Shown here in pieces: positions 1 through 39,002 of a DNA stretch of 64,000 nt. Each line of letters starts with the position of its first letter. The first letter of the stretch is position 1. Source of the stretch: Chrysomallon squamiferum. Taxonomy: Eukaryota > Mollusca > Gastropoda > Neomphalida > Peltospiridae. The DNA lies in contig CM022667.1 of the NCBI GenBank assembly GCA_012295275.1, forward strand, positions 1,512,443 through 1,576,442. Direction: 5' to 3'. The notes beneath the pieces are model-generated. The model did no database searches. It was not told the DNA's origin and saw nothing but the letters and a program-made list of their open reading frames with translations. A program made the translations under genes and the position numbers.

Positions 1-39
1 AAAGAACGTTAAATTAATTAATTCTCAGATTACAGTTTA

Positions 40-26755
<26,716 letters not shown>

Positions 26756-27940
26756 TCATTGTGAGTTGACGATGCTTTTTCTCACAACTGTCTTTAAACA
26801 AGATTCTGATTCCTCAACCATCATGATTATCTTAACCCATTCTTTTGTCTTACTAGACTTTCTAATTGCATCTACGACTGTCTGGGTGTAAAAATAGTCT
26901 TCAAAAGTTGCTGCAGGATGAAGAGGTTCTGAACACCAACTCTGCCGTTCCTCCTCTCTGTCAAACGCATCTTTGACACTCTCTATCATTCGAAGAACTC
27001 CTTTCAAATAGGGAGCTGGAATTTCTTTCCGCAGGCTGTCTGATATTCCAAATTTTGTCTCATCTTTCATACCAGTCCTGTCGAAGTGAAGAAGATCTTC
27101 TCTGGCATTTTCAATCTTCTGACCAAACAGATCTGTGCCTCGAACAACAAGACGACCTTTGGTGCCGCATATGAGAATTTCCTGTATAAAATTTCCAGGA
27201 ATATGAGAGTTCACTGTGACTGTAGCGCAGGCATCGTTTTCCAGCTCCATCTGAAATGTGCAGAAATCATCGCTGGTAATTTCTCGAATGCCTTTTATTT
27301 TGTCCGTCTGTTTTGTGAAAGTTTTGAGCATTCCGTGCACTTTGACGGCTTTGTGCCCCGTGACATATGTAATGACATCAATGATGCTGCTGCCTATTCT
27401 GTTAAGGACTCCTCCACCCATCAGTTCATCACACATCCAGTCAAACTTATCTCTCTGCAAGAGACCACAGTGAACTTTGACCTCACAGATGGTAATATCA
27501 CCTATGTAATCTTCTTCGATCAGTTTCTTCAGTTTGGAAATTACAGGTAGAAATCGAAGGCCATTGCATATTAAGGACATTAAAGTGGGATAATATCTTG
27601 CAGCATGCACCATTTTCTGAGCACAGTTTTCTCCAGCACCTGCAGGCATTCCACACAAAACATGTTTCCCAATATTGAGAGCTTTGGCAGCAATAGGTGC
27701 CTGTATCTGCGGTGAACAGCTTAAAATTACCAGATCTACATCTCTGTGAAGAAGAACTTCATCAACTTTGTTAGTGCTTATTGATATTCCCAGCTCTATG
27801 GCCATTTCTTTGGCATCTTCTTCTGCCGAACACCATACTATTATTACCTTGAATCCACACGCTTTCAAAATGGGTACAACACATTTTATCAGCGAAGAAT
27901 TACCAAACACACCGACACCTGGTAGCATTTTTTTCATCAC
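26756..27940 (-). CDS. GFOD: Glucose-fructose oxidoreductase domain-containing protein (GFOD1/2 type)
   Basis: One uninterrupted 394-aa frame. Met-5, at about 27928, begins MLPGVGVFGN, which aligns exactly with the vertebrate GFOD1/GFOD2 start, so the first four residues may be untranslated. Residues 5-120 form a GFO/IDH/MocA Rossmann domain with a modified glycine loop; residues from about 130 form the C-terminal alpha/beta domain. Diagnostic peptides: DEVLLHRDVDLVI, ELMGGGVLNRIGSSIID, GHKAVKVHGMLKTF, and ITSDDFCTFQMELE. The usual family EKP motif with catalytic Lys is replaced by CGMPA after GKHVL, as GFOD proteins also lack it, so classical NAD-dependent activity is doubtful. GFOD2 has been linked to extracellular matrix; the biochemical role is poorly known. 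No intron is seen, although vertebrate orthologs (from memory) split the coding region. Confidence 0.93.
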   Translation of the reverse strand: MMKKMLPGVGVFGNSSLIKCVVPILKACGFKVIIVWCSAEEDAKEMAIELGISISTNKVDEVLLHRDVDLVILSCSPQIQAPIAAKALNIGKHVLCGMPAGAGENCAQKMVHAARYYPTLMSLICNGLRFLPVISKLKKLIEEDYIGDITICEVKVHCGLLQRDKFDWMCDELMGGGVLNRIGSSIIDVITYVTGHKAVKVHGMLKTFTKQTDKIKGIREITSDDFCTFQMELENDACATVTVNSHIPGNFIQEILICGTKGRLVVRGTDLFGQKIENAREDLLHFDRTGMKDETKFGISDSLRKEIPAPYLKGVLRMIESVKDAFDREEERQSWCSEPLHPAATFEDYFYTQTVVDAIRKSSKTKEWVKIIMMVEESESCLKTVVRKSIVNSQ

Positions 27941-29742
27941 GTAACAGTTTTGAGTTCAATAACTGACGTACATAAAGAAAATGCAACAATGTGCATTACT
28001 TTCGAATTAATAAAAACTATATATACCTAGAAAATACAGTCAGGAGTTTTTGATATTCGTATTTTCAACGTATCTGTTATAAATTTAACATTCATTTTGC
28101 TTTTACTAACAGAACACTTTCCATATACTTTTTATATTGAAGATTATCATTCTAATTTTCAGCTTTAAGTATTGTTTAATATCGAACCATTTCACCTCTC
28201 AAAAACGTCAGTCTGGCCTTTTCAGTATTGGTTTTATTCTCCATACTGTCATGTTCACACATTACAACCGATTTGCTACTCATATTAACAAATCTGCATC
28301 CACAGGAAATAAAATTTTACCACTTTTGAAAGACAACATTTGTCAGATTTGTTTATGCTTGTGGTAAATAGTCTACATAGAAGTTTTATAATCTTCTCTT
28401 TTTTTCTTTTGTATGTTGCTAACTTTGTGCAGTAAAATTATTCTTCGATTTTAATTAAGAACAAAACGTAAAACTAAGCCGGAGATGAACTTAAAACGTG
28501 AAAGGTCGATCTAAGGAAATTACGACAAATAATCGTAAACGAGTCTTGGCACTGTTTACACATTCCTGTGCATCACAGACGCAGAGTGATTACCGTAAAG
28601 CATAGCATATAGGCCGATAAGTTATAAATACAGCATTGCAACGAAAAACGTGCGTATAGTTAAATCTTTCTTTTATTCTTGTTTATATTATTTTAAACGA
28701 CTGTAGATAATTTAAATGAATTTACTATATACATAATAATAATAATAATAATATAATAATAATAATAGAACAAAATCATAAATACATAATTATAAAAATT
28801 AAAATGTGAAATTCACATGCCAAAACAAATTCTAAAAATAAAATCAGTGTTGCTTATCAATATAAATAGTATTATTTTTTGTTTGTTAATTGCATTTTTC
28901 TAATTATTTGCGATGACGTCGCGATTAGACATTATTATTCAGATATTTAACAAAAGAGGCTATTTATTGTCAAACTTTGTTATTAGGAATGACTGGTCGC
29001 TAAAACTAATAAAATACTAATTTGGAATTATTTAAAATATGTTCAGAACTGTTTATAAAACCAGTGGTACATTTTAAAATATTATTTATTAGAATAAAAA
29101 AAATTTGGTAATCTCCAAAACATATAGCGCGTACTTACAAAAAATAAAATTTAATTTAATCTCAGATTTAATTTAAATTACACAATGTATATAATAATGA
29201 TAATATTTTGAAACTTTACTGGAAAAACATTTAAAAGAATTTTACAGTGTATTGCATAGTATCTTTTTCTTTAATTTAAAGTTTGTATAAAAATTAAAAT
29301 AAATAAAAATTACTATAGACTAATGATAAACTTTCATCCGAACTGAATAAACTAGCATTCGGACTAAAAGGTTATTTTATATAGTTTTCTACAAATTATA
29401 TTAGTCATGTAGGGTTTTTGTAAAGGGAAATAACTCAGTCAATTATTCCATAAAGGTCGATCCTGAGCGCCGCTTATCTGATAAATGTTTCACGTTTGGG
29501 ATACTTCCCCTAATCTTTTAATAATAACAGACATTTAATAATATTTTAGCTAATGCTAATAAAATATGGACAGATAACTCTAAACGGTCCGTATTGCGAT
29601 CCATTATTGATCATGGGTAGTGACGAAGACTGAAGTAGTAACTGATAACCTTTGATCTTCGCTGTTATCAGAGTTACTTCTCTTTGAGAGTCGGTGGGCG
29701 GTTTCTATGATTTCATTCTGCAGCTAATATAAATCGAGTAAC
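27941..29742. other. Head-to-head intergenic region of GFOD and GALNS
   Basis: The 1.8-kb spacer between two divergent start codons must hold both promoters. Bases 29690-29742 just before the GALNS ATG contain a short GC-box-like gggcgg. There is an AAT repeat near 28735-28765. Small open frames here lack similarity I recognise. Confidence 0.5.
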
Positions 29743-30681
29743 ATGACATCAAACATTTTCTTTGCCTTCATTGTCTTTGCCACAATTCATGAAGCTGAGA
29801 ACAAACCCAATTTTGTTGTCATGTTGATGGATGATGTACGTTCACGTGATTATTAATATTTTTGTAGATGTTTATTTTCTAAACAACAACAACAACAATG
29901 TATTAATAATATAATAATATAATAAAGTAATATAAAAATAATTAGTGTATAGTATCATTTTATATGTGTTATTTCTTAGATAAGGAAGTGAAAATAACTG
30001 TTTTACCGAGTTGAAAATAGGCACACGCACACGCACACACACACACGCCTGTATATAATATTGTAATAGTTATATTATTTTTAAGTTTCTATTTGCAAAC
30101 AGATGGGATGGGGAGACTTGGGTGTATTTGGTGAACCAAATAAGGAGACACCAAATTTGGACAAAATGGCATCTGATGGAATGATCCTTCCAGACTTTTA
30201 TTCTGCCAATGCAATATGTTCTCCATGTATGTATCTTATATATTCAGACAGAAATTACTGTCATGTCATTTAACTGAAATGTATTGTTCAGTCTACTAAA
30301 ACTGAGTAAAAAAAAAAAAATGTTTTGTTTTTGTGTTTTATTTACTTTTGTAAACTTTGCTAATAATAATGTATAATTGTAATATATAACAAGAATGTCT
30401 TTTTTCTGTCATTTCATGCACAGAATCACAATATGTAAAAATAAATAAATAAATAAAATGTTCATTATAAAAAAAATGGTAAAAGTAATACCAATAAGAA
30501 TCTTATTGTGCTTGTTATTTTATTGTTATATACTTTAATACTGTCAAAAGTTTATATATAATAACACAATCACTTTGAAGTATAAGATTAAAAACTACAC
30601 TTAAAAATAATATAATAATACAATACAATACAATATGACAATAATAATAACAGTAATATGCAATAACAACAATAATGATAA

Positions 30682-31020
<339 letters not shown>

Positions 31021-32699
31021 TAAGGTACCATTAATTTATGTTGATGAAACTTTGAAAGTTTTTATAGCCTGAGTTTGTCTGTTTGTTTGCTTTCCATCTA
31101 TCTAATTATATCTCTTTCCATCTATCTGTCTACCTCAATCTTTGTATCGATATCACATTTAATTAGGAATTTGAAAGAAATAAAAAAAAAATATGTATAA
31201 AAGAAATGAAAAATGAAAGTCATTACTATGTGTTTTTGTTAATCAGCAGTATTTCTTAGATTTTTGTAATTTACTATTTTAAGAATTTATGTTAAAAATA
31301 TATTATTTTAATATAATATTCGTTATAGCATACACACCACAAAATATTGTTGGTGGTATACCAGATTATGAGATTCTTCTGCCAGAAATGTTGAAAACTG
31401 CTGGATACAGGAGCAAGATAATTGGAAAATGGTTTGTTTTGTTCTTTAACGTTTTTAAATTCAGTTTTTGTAATGTGAATATAGATATGTAAAAAATATA
31501 ACTATTTTAAACTTATGTAAAAATTCTGTTGGGTATATAGTTGGTCTCATTTATTTGCCAGTTTGGTATTTGTGGTTTTGACAAATTGCTGTTAGAAAAT
31601 ATAAAAAAAATGCCCCCAAAAAACCCACCCAAATAATAAATAAAAAAAAGAAAGAAAGGTAAAGAAAGTAGAATATTATTGTTCAGTAAACTGTATTGTT
31701 ATGGAGGCATTGAATTTGCCCTAACATGGTAGTTGGGTATAACTTATCACTTCACAGAAATAAATATCGCTGGTGTTTCAAGTTAATCAACATTTACTGA
31801 GTAACATTATGTCATTTTAGATAAGCATTTTAAGCATCTGCAATTTTTGCAGTTAAAAATATTTAAAAAAACCCACACAAATAATAAGTGGAGAGTTTTG
31901 GAACCATATGCTCATTAGTAAAATGGGCAGATGTTAAAAAACATTTTAATGATTTGAAGCTTATAATCCTGAATTTAGGAAAAGCATTTTTTTAAACATT
32001 TTATTTTTACATTAATCAAACTAAACATTTTTAGTTGTTTATTTTAAACTCATATAAAATTAAGTAAATCTGATGTAATTTTTTTTTTTTTTTTGTTAAC
32101 AAGAAATAACGATCAAATAAAAAAATAAAACAAATAACACCCACCCTCCCACAAAATCCCCCACTGAAACCTTATTTTTGTTTGTAGATAACAAATTACA
32201 TATAGATACAGGTCAGTTGACCACTGTTTGAAATTTGGAAAGCTTTGAAAACTAAACAGTTTTTGCTTAGAGCATCATTCATATGTACTTATTTTTATTT
32301 ATATTACTAGTTTTGTTGAATATTTTTCTTATAAAACCACCATGTAGATTATTTATGGCCTATTCCCCCCAAAACATTTTGGATAAAGGATACTTGACTG
32401 GTAATACATAAACAAATTAAGTGAGTCCTTTGATATTAACTTGTAGTTTATGTATTTTTAAAATGATATGTTGTCAGTTTTTCTCTTTCAGGCATCTAGG
32501 ACAGCAGACGCACTATCATCCACTGAAACATGGCTTTGACGAATGGTTTGGATCTCCAAACTGTCATTTCGGACCATATGATGACAAAAAACAGCCAAAC
32601 ATTCCGGTTTACAAAGACGAATATATGGCTGGAAGGTAAAATTCAATGTGATATTTTGAATTCTGTTATGTTAAAGAAGTAATGGCATATCAATAAATG

Positions 32700-32880
32700 T
32701 TACTACTGATAATAATAATAATAATAATAATACAAATAATAAAAATGGTGATGATGATGATGATAATTATAATAATGATGATAATGAGAACACTAACACT
32801 ACTGCTATTACTAATACTACTACTTCTACTGCTGCTACTACTGCTACTACTAATAATAACAACAACAATATAGTTATAAT
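32700..32880. repeat. AAT/GAT/TAC trinucleotide repeat cluster in GALNS intron
   Basis: AAT, then TGA/GAT, then CTACTA units, ending in AAC. It lies between exons 32492-32635 and 32956-33022. Confidence 0.9.
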
Positions 32881-34558
32881 AATAAATGAAAAATTTAAAA
32901 GTATCTTGAGTTTTGTCTCATCAGGATACATATAGTTTTTTTGTTGTGATTTTAGATATTATGAAGATTTTCTCATAGACCACAAAACAGGGGAGTCTAA
33001 TATGACACAGTTGTATATTAAAGTGAGTTATCTGCTCCTTCTGTTGATTTCTTTTATTTAAAAATTAGTAATGTTCCTTCATTCCTTCAAAACCAATGAG
33101 TTTTCTACTCTTCACTGTTTTGTTAAATTACTGAAAAGTAAAGTACATTTTTTTCATACAGATGAAGAATAATGAATTATCTTCTTGTTTTTTATTTTAT
33201 TAATAAGAATGCAAGTAATTCATCAGATGTATTAGATTAATGTGATATATCTTCTATTCATTATTATTTCTTTTTTCATGAAAAATAAACAGATTTTATC
33301 AGAAACGTATCAGTAATTTTCTATTTGTCATTACTCATTAATTTTTCAAACACTTTATACAATGTCAGCATATTATTTAATTAGTTATTTTAATATATTT
33401 TTAAAATGAATTAATTATTAGAAGGCATTATGTTACTACATATTTTTTTTTTTTGTTTTGGTTTTTAGGAAGCATTAATGTTTATTGAGAAGCAGACGGC
33501 TAAAGGTCAGCCATTTTTTCTCTACTGGGCAGTTGATGCAACTCATGGTCCACTATATGCATCAAGAAAGTTTCTTGGTACCAGTCGAAGAGGACTGTAA
33601 ATATTTTATTTCTTTTCTTTTCGATATTGTTCTGTTTGTAATTTATCCTTTCTAAATGTGAAAAATATTTTGAAACTAAGGTTTTATCTAAAGTATTTAA
33701 TTTATAATTTATTAAATACTATTATTCAAAGAACAAAAATCAGTATTTAATTAACTACTTAAATAAAGTTAAATAATTTGGTAAGTTGAGAAAAAAAAGT
33801 AGTATGAGCAAAAATGAATATGTAACAATTACATTCAGGGATTTAAATATGATACTGCATGAAAATGTAATAGTGCGATGTATTTATGACTCTCAACAAA
33901 AAAAAAAAAAAAACTTTAATAATTAACCTACAGAATTACTTTTACAGTAACTTTAATTATATTAATGTTGTATTCATGTTAAATTCAGTGGTATTTATAT
34001 TTTGGTTTCATAGTTATGGCGATGCTGTACGTGAACTTGATGATGGGGTTGGGCAGATTTTAAAAAACTAAAAGATCTCGGAATAGATAACAACACCCTG
34101 GCTGTTTTCTCCTCAGACAATGGAGCTGCCACATACGCTAAAACTGCAGGTTTGTTCTAAACTAAATAAATATTTTCATATTCTTGAGAGTTAAAAACAT
34201 TTGCAGGTTTTTAGTCTGTTATTTTGATGATACATACTGCTGTTCATAATGGCTTCCAAGGGGTGATAACCTCTTCTATCCTACTGATGTGCCATGCACA
34301 GTCAACCTGAAATTGCTCATGATTAATTGTTGATAATCAGAAAATATAAAACTCTTGATAATCAGTGAGATTAACTTTTGTTGCCACTCATAACCATATG
34401 ATTACAAAAAAAATCATATGTCCATATGTCCATCTTTATGTTTTTCATTTTCATGGTAAATAGTGTTAATTAAGTGTATTGAAAATTTGGCTAAAATATG
34501 TTGACAGATATTAAAACGTGTGTAAAACATCTTTATATCTGAATTATATTTTGTCCAG

Positions 34559-34662
34559 GGGGAAGTAATGGCCCATTTTTATGTGGGAAGCAAACTACTT
34601 TTGAAGGAGGATATCGGGAACCAACCATAGCGATGTGGCCAGGAAAAATATCCCCTGGAAAG
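34559..34662 (+). other. GALNS duplicated exon, copy A
   Basis: 104 nt, acceptor GTCCAG, donor GTTGGT. It encodes [17 protein letters not shown] and a 17-residue continuation ending KISPGK. Two leading bases complete a Gly codon, so it needs entry phase 1. It exits in phase 0 into VSHQLGS of exon 35431. In human GALNS this segment occurs once. Confidence 0.85.
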
Positions 34663-34726
34663 GTTGGTTTAGATTTTTTTAAATACTTTTTTTCGGTTTA
34701 TAACAACTTCTAGTTTTCTTGTTCAG

Positions 34727-34829
34727 GGGAAGCAATGGCCCTTTTTTGTGTGGAAAAGAAACTACCTATGAAGGTGGATATCGAGAACCAACTATAGCAA
34801 TGTGGCCAGGAAAGATTAAAGCAGGGCAG
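34727..34829 (+). other. GALNS duplicated exon, copy B
   Basis: 103 nt, 64 nt downstream of copy A, with its own acceptor TTCAG and donor GTTTGT. It encodes the same 34-residue segment as copy A with five amino-acid changes (GKETTYEGG, ending KIKAGQ). Most base differences are silent. It starts with one G fewer than copy A, so it fits entry phase 2. It exits in phase 0 to the same next exon. Confidence 0.85.
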
Positions 34830-37030
34830 GTTTGTTTAGTTATATACAAGTATTTAAATATTTAAAAATGGTATTTAAATTGTTCATATATTATTGGTAA
34901 ATTGCAGATAACAATACATTTATGCTTCTTTTTTCTCGTTCATTATAAAAATGTTTTAAATTGAAAAGGTATTACATTCTGCTGGTTAAATAGTTAAGGT
35001 AACTTTTGTATAATTTGAAGATTTTTAACATAATGAATGTAGCCATTATATAAGTTTAAATTTTTAAAATAATTACTTTAGTCTTTATATAATTTGAAGA
35101 TTTTAAAAATTATTAATATAATCATTATTCTAATTTGAAGGGTTTTTTTTTTTAAATTTATAAACATGGAATGACATTCTAAAAAGAAAAATAAAGAAAT
35201 ATTTGGCTTAAGGATCAGTTTAAAATATTTGAAATTAATATGCTAAAAAATGAGCATATGAAAGATAGCAGCATGCATATTTTGTTCTATGAATATATTA
35301 AATATAATTAATATAAAAGAGTCCTGGCTTTTATAGGCTGTAGCAGGCTCCAACTTTTTTTTTTTTTTTTTTTTTTAACTGTTCTGTAAGATTTAATAAA
35401 TAATTTTGTACATGATGTTTTTATCTGTAGGTATCTCACCAGCTTGGTTCTCTGATGGATTTGTTTACAACACTCATCAAACTAGCTGAACTAACACCTC
35501 CGAAAGACAGAATTTTCGATGGAATCGATCTTACAGGAACCTTTTTTCAGAATACTGTAATAAACAGGTATATCAAGACACATTATTTTTGTTACAAGAA
35601 AGTTCAAAACACATTTGAAAGAAATTTTTTGGTAATATATAATAAACAAGTCCTATTATATATGCTCTCTCAGTTTAATAAAATAGTTTGCAACACAGTT
35701 AATCAAATTTTAGAAATAATATAATTAGAAATATGTCACTATGTCACTATGTCAATTATTTTGTTTATAAATAAACAAAACACAACTTTTGAAACAATTA
35801 AATATAGTTACAAGCAGCATTGATGATTTTTATTTGCAATTAAAGAGATTTTTGGGGGATAGGATAACAAAAGTTTATAATTAATGAAAAATTCATTCAG
35901 AATAAAACAAAAGATGTTTACAAGAAAACAATACAATAAAAGTTTTAGAATAATATATGTAAAAAATAAAAGTAGTTACAAGCACTTAATTAAAAATAAA
36001 TTCATTACTGATAATTAAAATAAAATTATCTTTTAACATTTCAAAAAAAAAAAATTAAAGATAACATATTCTCTATACATATAGTAAAATATACATATCT
36101 TTCACAATATTATAAAATGAACACATATAGTTAGTTACATATAGTCTTTGTTAGAGAAAAAAAAATGCATAATTAATGACCTCTGTAAAATCTTAAACAA
36201 CATACAATAAATTTCAATGAAACATTTTGTTGTGGATTTTTAAGTGATTAAGAATTTGATATAACCTGCAGGCCCATTTTCTATTACCGTGGTAACGAGC
36301 TTATGGCTGTGAGACTTGGAGATTATAAAGCACATCTCTGGACTTGGACTAACAGTATTGAAGAATATACAAGGTGAGATAATCTTGAAATACTAGAAAT
36401 TATATATATATATATAAATTCATAAGTTTAGATGGCATAACAAAAGTTTTATGATTTGAATTTTTGTGGTCAAATTATTCCTTAAAATTGAAGATTGTGT
36501 CAGTGGAATCCATGATATTGACATTTTACCTGTGCATTAGTTTCTAATTAATTGTGTGTGTCACATTTATTAACAGTTTGTAAATAATTTATTATTTTCA
36601 TTATTTTGAGATGATCATATAATAAAATATTCTTTGAAATAAACCAAAACTGATGCATCAAATTGTTATTTATTTATTTTTGTGCACTTTTAATCAAATA
36701 ACAAATATTTAGTGAATATTGCATCATTTGCCATACTTTCTATGTGTGTGTGTGTGTGCATGCATGCATTGATGTTTTCTCTTATTTACATTTTTTAAAA
36801 TTATTTATACTGTTTTAAATTTTAAGTACTTTTAGGATGGTGTTAAAATATCCTAGTATTTTATTTTATTAGGGTGTTGATTTTTGTCCCTGAGAATTTA
36901 TAGCAGACATAACAACACATGAGCAGGTTAATCACACAAGTAAACCATTGCTGATTCATCTTGGGAAAGATCCTGGCGAGAAATACATCATAAGGTACAG
37001 TTCCACTTGTTAAAATCAAAATATACTGTT

Positions 37031-37035
<5 letters not shown>

Positions 37036-37092
<57 letters not shown>
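37036..37092. repeat. (TA)n(GA)n microsatellite
   Basis: TA units followed by GA units in the GALNS intron after exon 36873-36994. Confidence 0.9.
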
Positions 37093-39002
37093 TTATAAGA
37101 TTTAAAGTGAAACTAAATTTTCAAAATATTTTGTCAATAAATTGTTTTAGTGTTAGTCATTCTTATTATTTATTTCTATTCACCAACACAATTAAATTTA
37201 ACATGTAGTAACTCATCTTAGAAATGTTGCCATTTTATTAGTCAATAACGCTATTTATTTACACTAATATTATTTATACTCAGTTAAATGAAATCGTATC
37301 ATGCAGATATCTATAATATCTAGCAGTAATTATCAATTTCACATATTTTATAGAGCTCTGGACAGTTTAATATATTAAATAATCGTTTTTTTTAAACACA
37401 AAAATTTCCAGACCGCATAATCCAGAATACTCCAAGGAGATGCCAGCTCTTTTGGCAGCTGTGGCAAAACATAAATCAGAGTTGAAACCAGGAGAACCAC
37501 AACTGAACTGGTGTGATAGATCCGTCATGGTGAGTTTGTTAAGCTAATGTTTTTTAAATCATGACTATAATGGAGTATGTATTTCCAATACAAACAGTTC
37601 AGGTTTGTTTTGCTTATCAGAATAATCACGTTTTCCTGTTAGGTGAGGATAGAAGTTGACATTATGACTATGATATTAAAGGTGAATGCAGATTAAATTT
37701 AGGTTTCATATCTGTTTGCAGAATTTTGTTTTTTTAAATTATCAAATTTAGATATATGTGTCATGGTTCATTAAATATTTCTGTTTGTCTAATTATAGTC
37801 CAGTATCTCAAATCTATAGCTTCAAAATATTTTTTGAATTTGGATAAAAAATGTTTATTATTGATCCATATTTCCTCGTTTTCAAACTAATAAACATTTA
37901 GATTTAGTCCAGTTTTGAAAAAAATCAATTACTTTTCCCTTCAAAATTGATTATTTTTTCAAACTCAAAATTAAATTTGTTTTCCATCTAAGTGCCTTTT
38001 AGTGTGAAAACATTTTTCACAGCAATAATTTTTATTATTTCTCATAAACATTTAAAATAACAAACTAACATTTTTCATTGACAGAACTGGTCCCCTCCTG
38101 GCTGTGAGAAATTAAACAAATGTCTTCAGCCTCCTCCATCAAAACCATACAAGTGTATCTGGCCACATTAACTGTCAAGTCACCGAGGATTATCAGTTAA
38201 TCTTGTCATTGCATCTTAATAGTGGTACAGAGGAGTATTGTGTTTACACATTCCTTTATTTAGTACTTAAAAACCAAGGTAAGCAGGTAAAGAGAAAAAA
38301 AAACAGTTGGTCTAGAGGTGTATTATTTAGACATTTTATTTATTTAATATGTTAAAACCAAGATATCCTGGTTAAAAAAAAGAGAACACGAAGAAACTGA
38401 TCACACAAGTGTACTTAAATTTGTTATGCCTAGGGTACATTTAAATTTTAATCCTGTGGTTTATAATGCTCGAAAAGTGCAATATATTTTGTTTTCCCCA
38501 TGGAATGTCTGTGATAGACCAAATATTTGTATTAAAATTAATATTTCAATAATGTATTAAATATTCGTTGGGTTTTAAATCAGTTGATGAGAATTAATAT
38601 TTTGGTTTTATTTTAGTGGGTATGCACATTTTTATAAATTAGCACTTTTGTAATTATATACAATTTTTTGATGCTTGGTTTTGTTTTGAATGTAAGATTA
38701 TATTATTGATTCATATTGATATTATATAAGATTTTTATCCATGACAATTGATTACAAATCTTTAGGTGCCAATCATGTATCTCTGAAAGATAATTTTTTT
38801 TATTATGAATTTTATAGTAATTTTTACTCCATCATGATTTTTGAATCTTCGTTATCTGCAGTGTGTACACACTTTGAATCATGTGATAAAATCAGATATC
38901 TTCATGAAAAACGATTATGTAAAAACTTGTTTCAGTTTTCGTTAAAATGAACGAAACAAAAAAGTTTTATCATTTTGTAAAAGTTTATTTCTGAAAATGA
39001 AA

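Noticed and set aside
27086-27550. 154-aa plus-strand open frame
   Set aside because: It lies antisense within the conserved GFOD coding region and has no recognisable domain.
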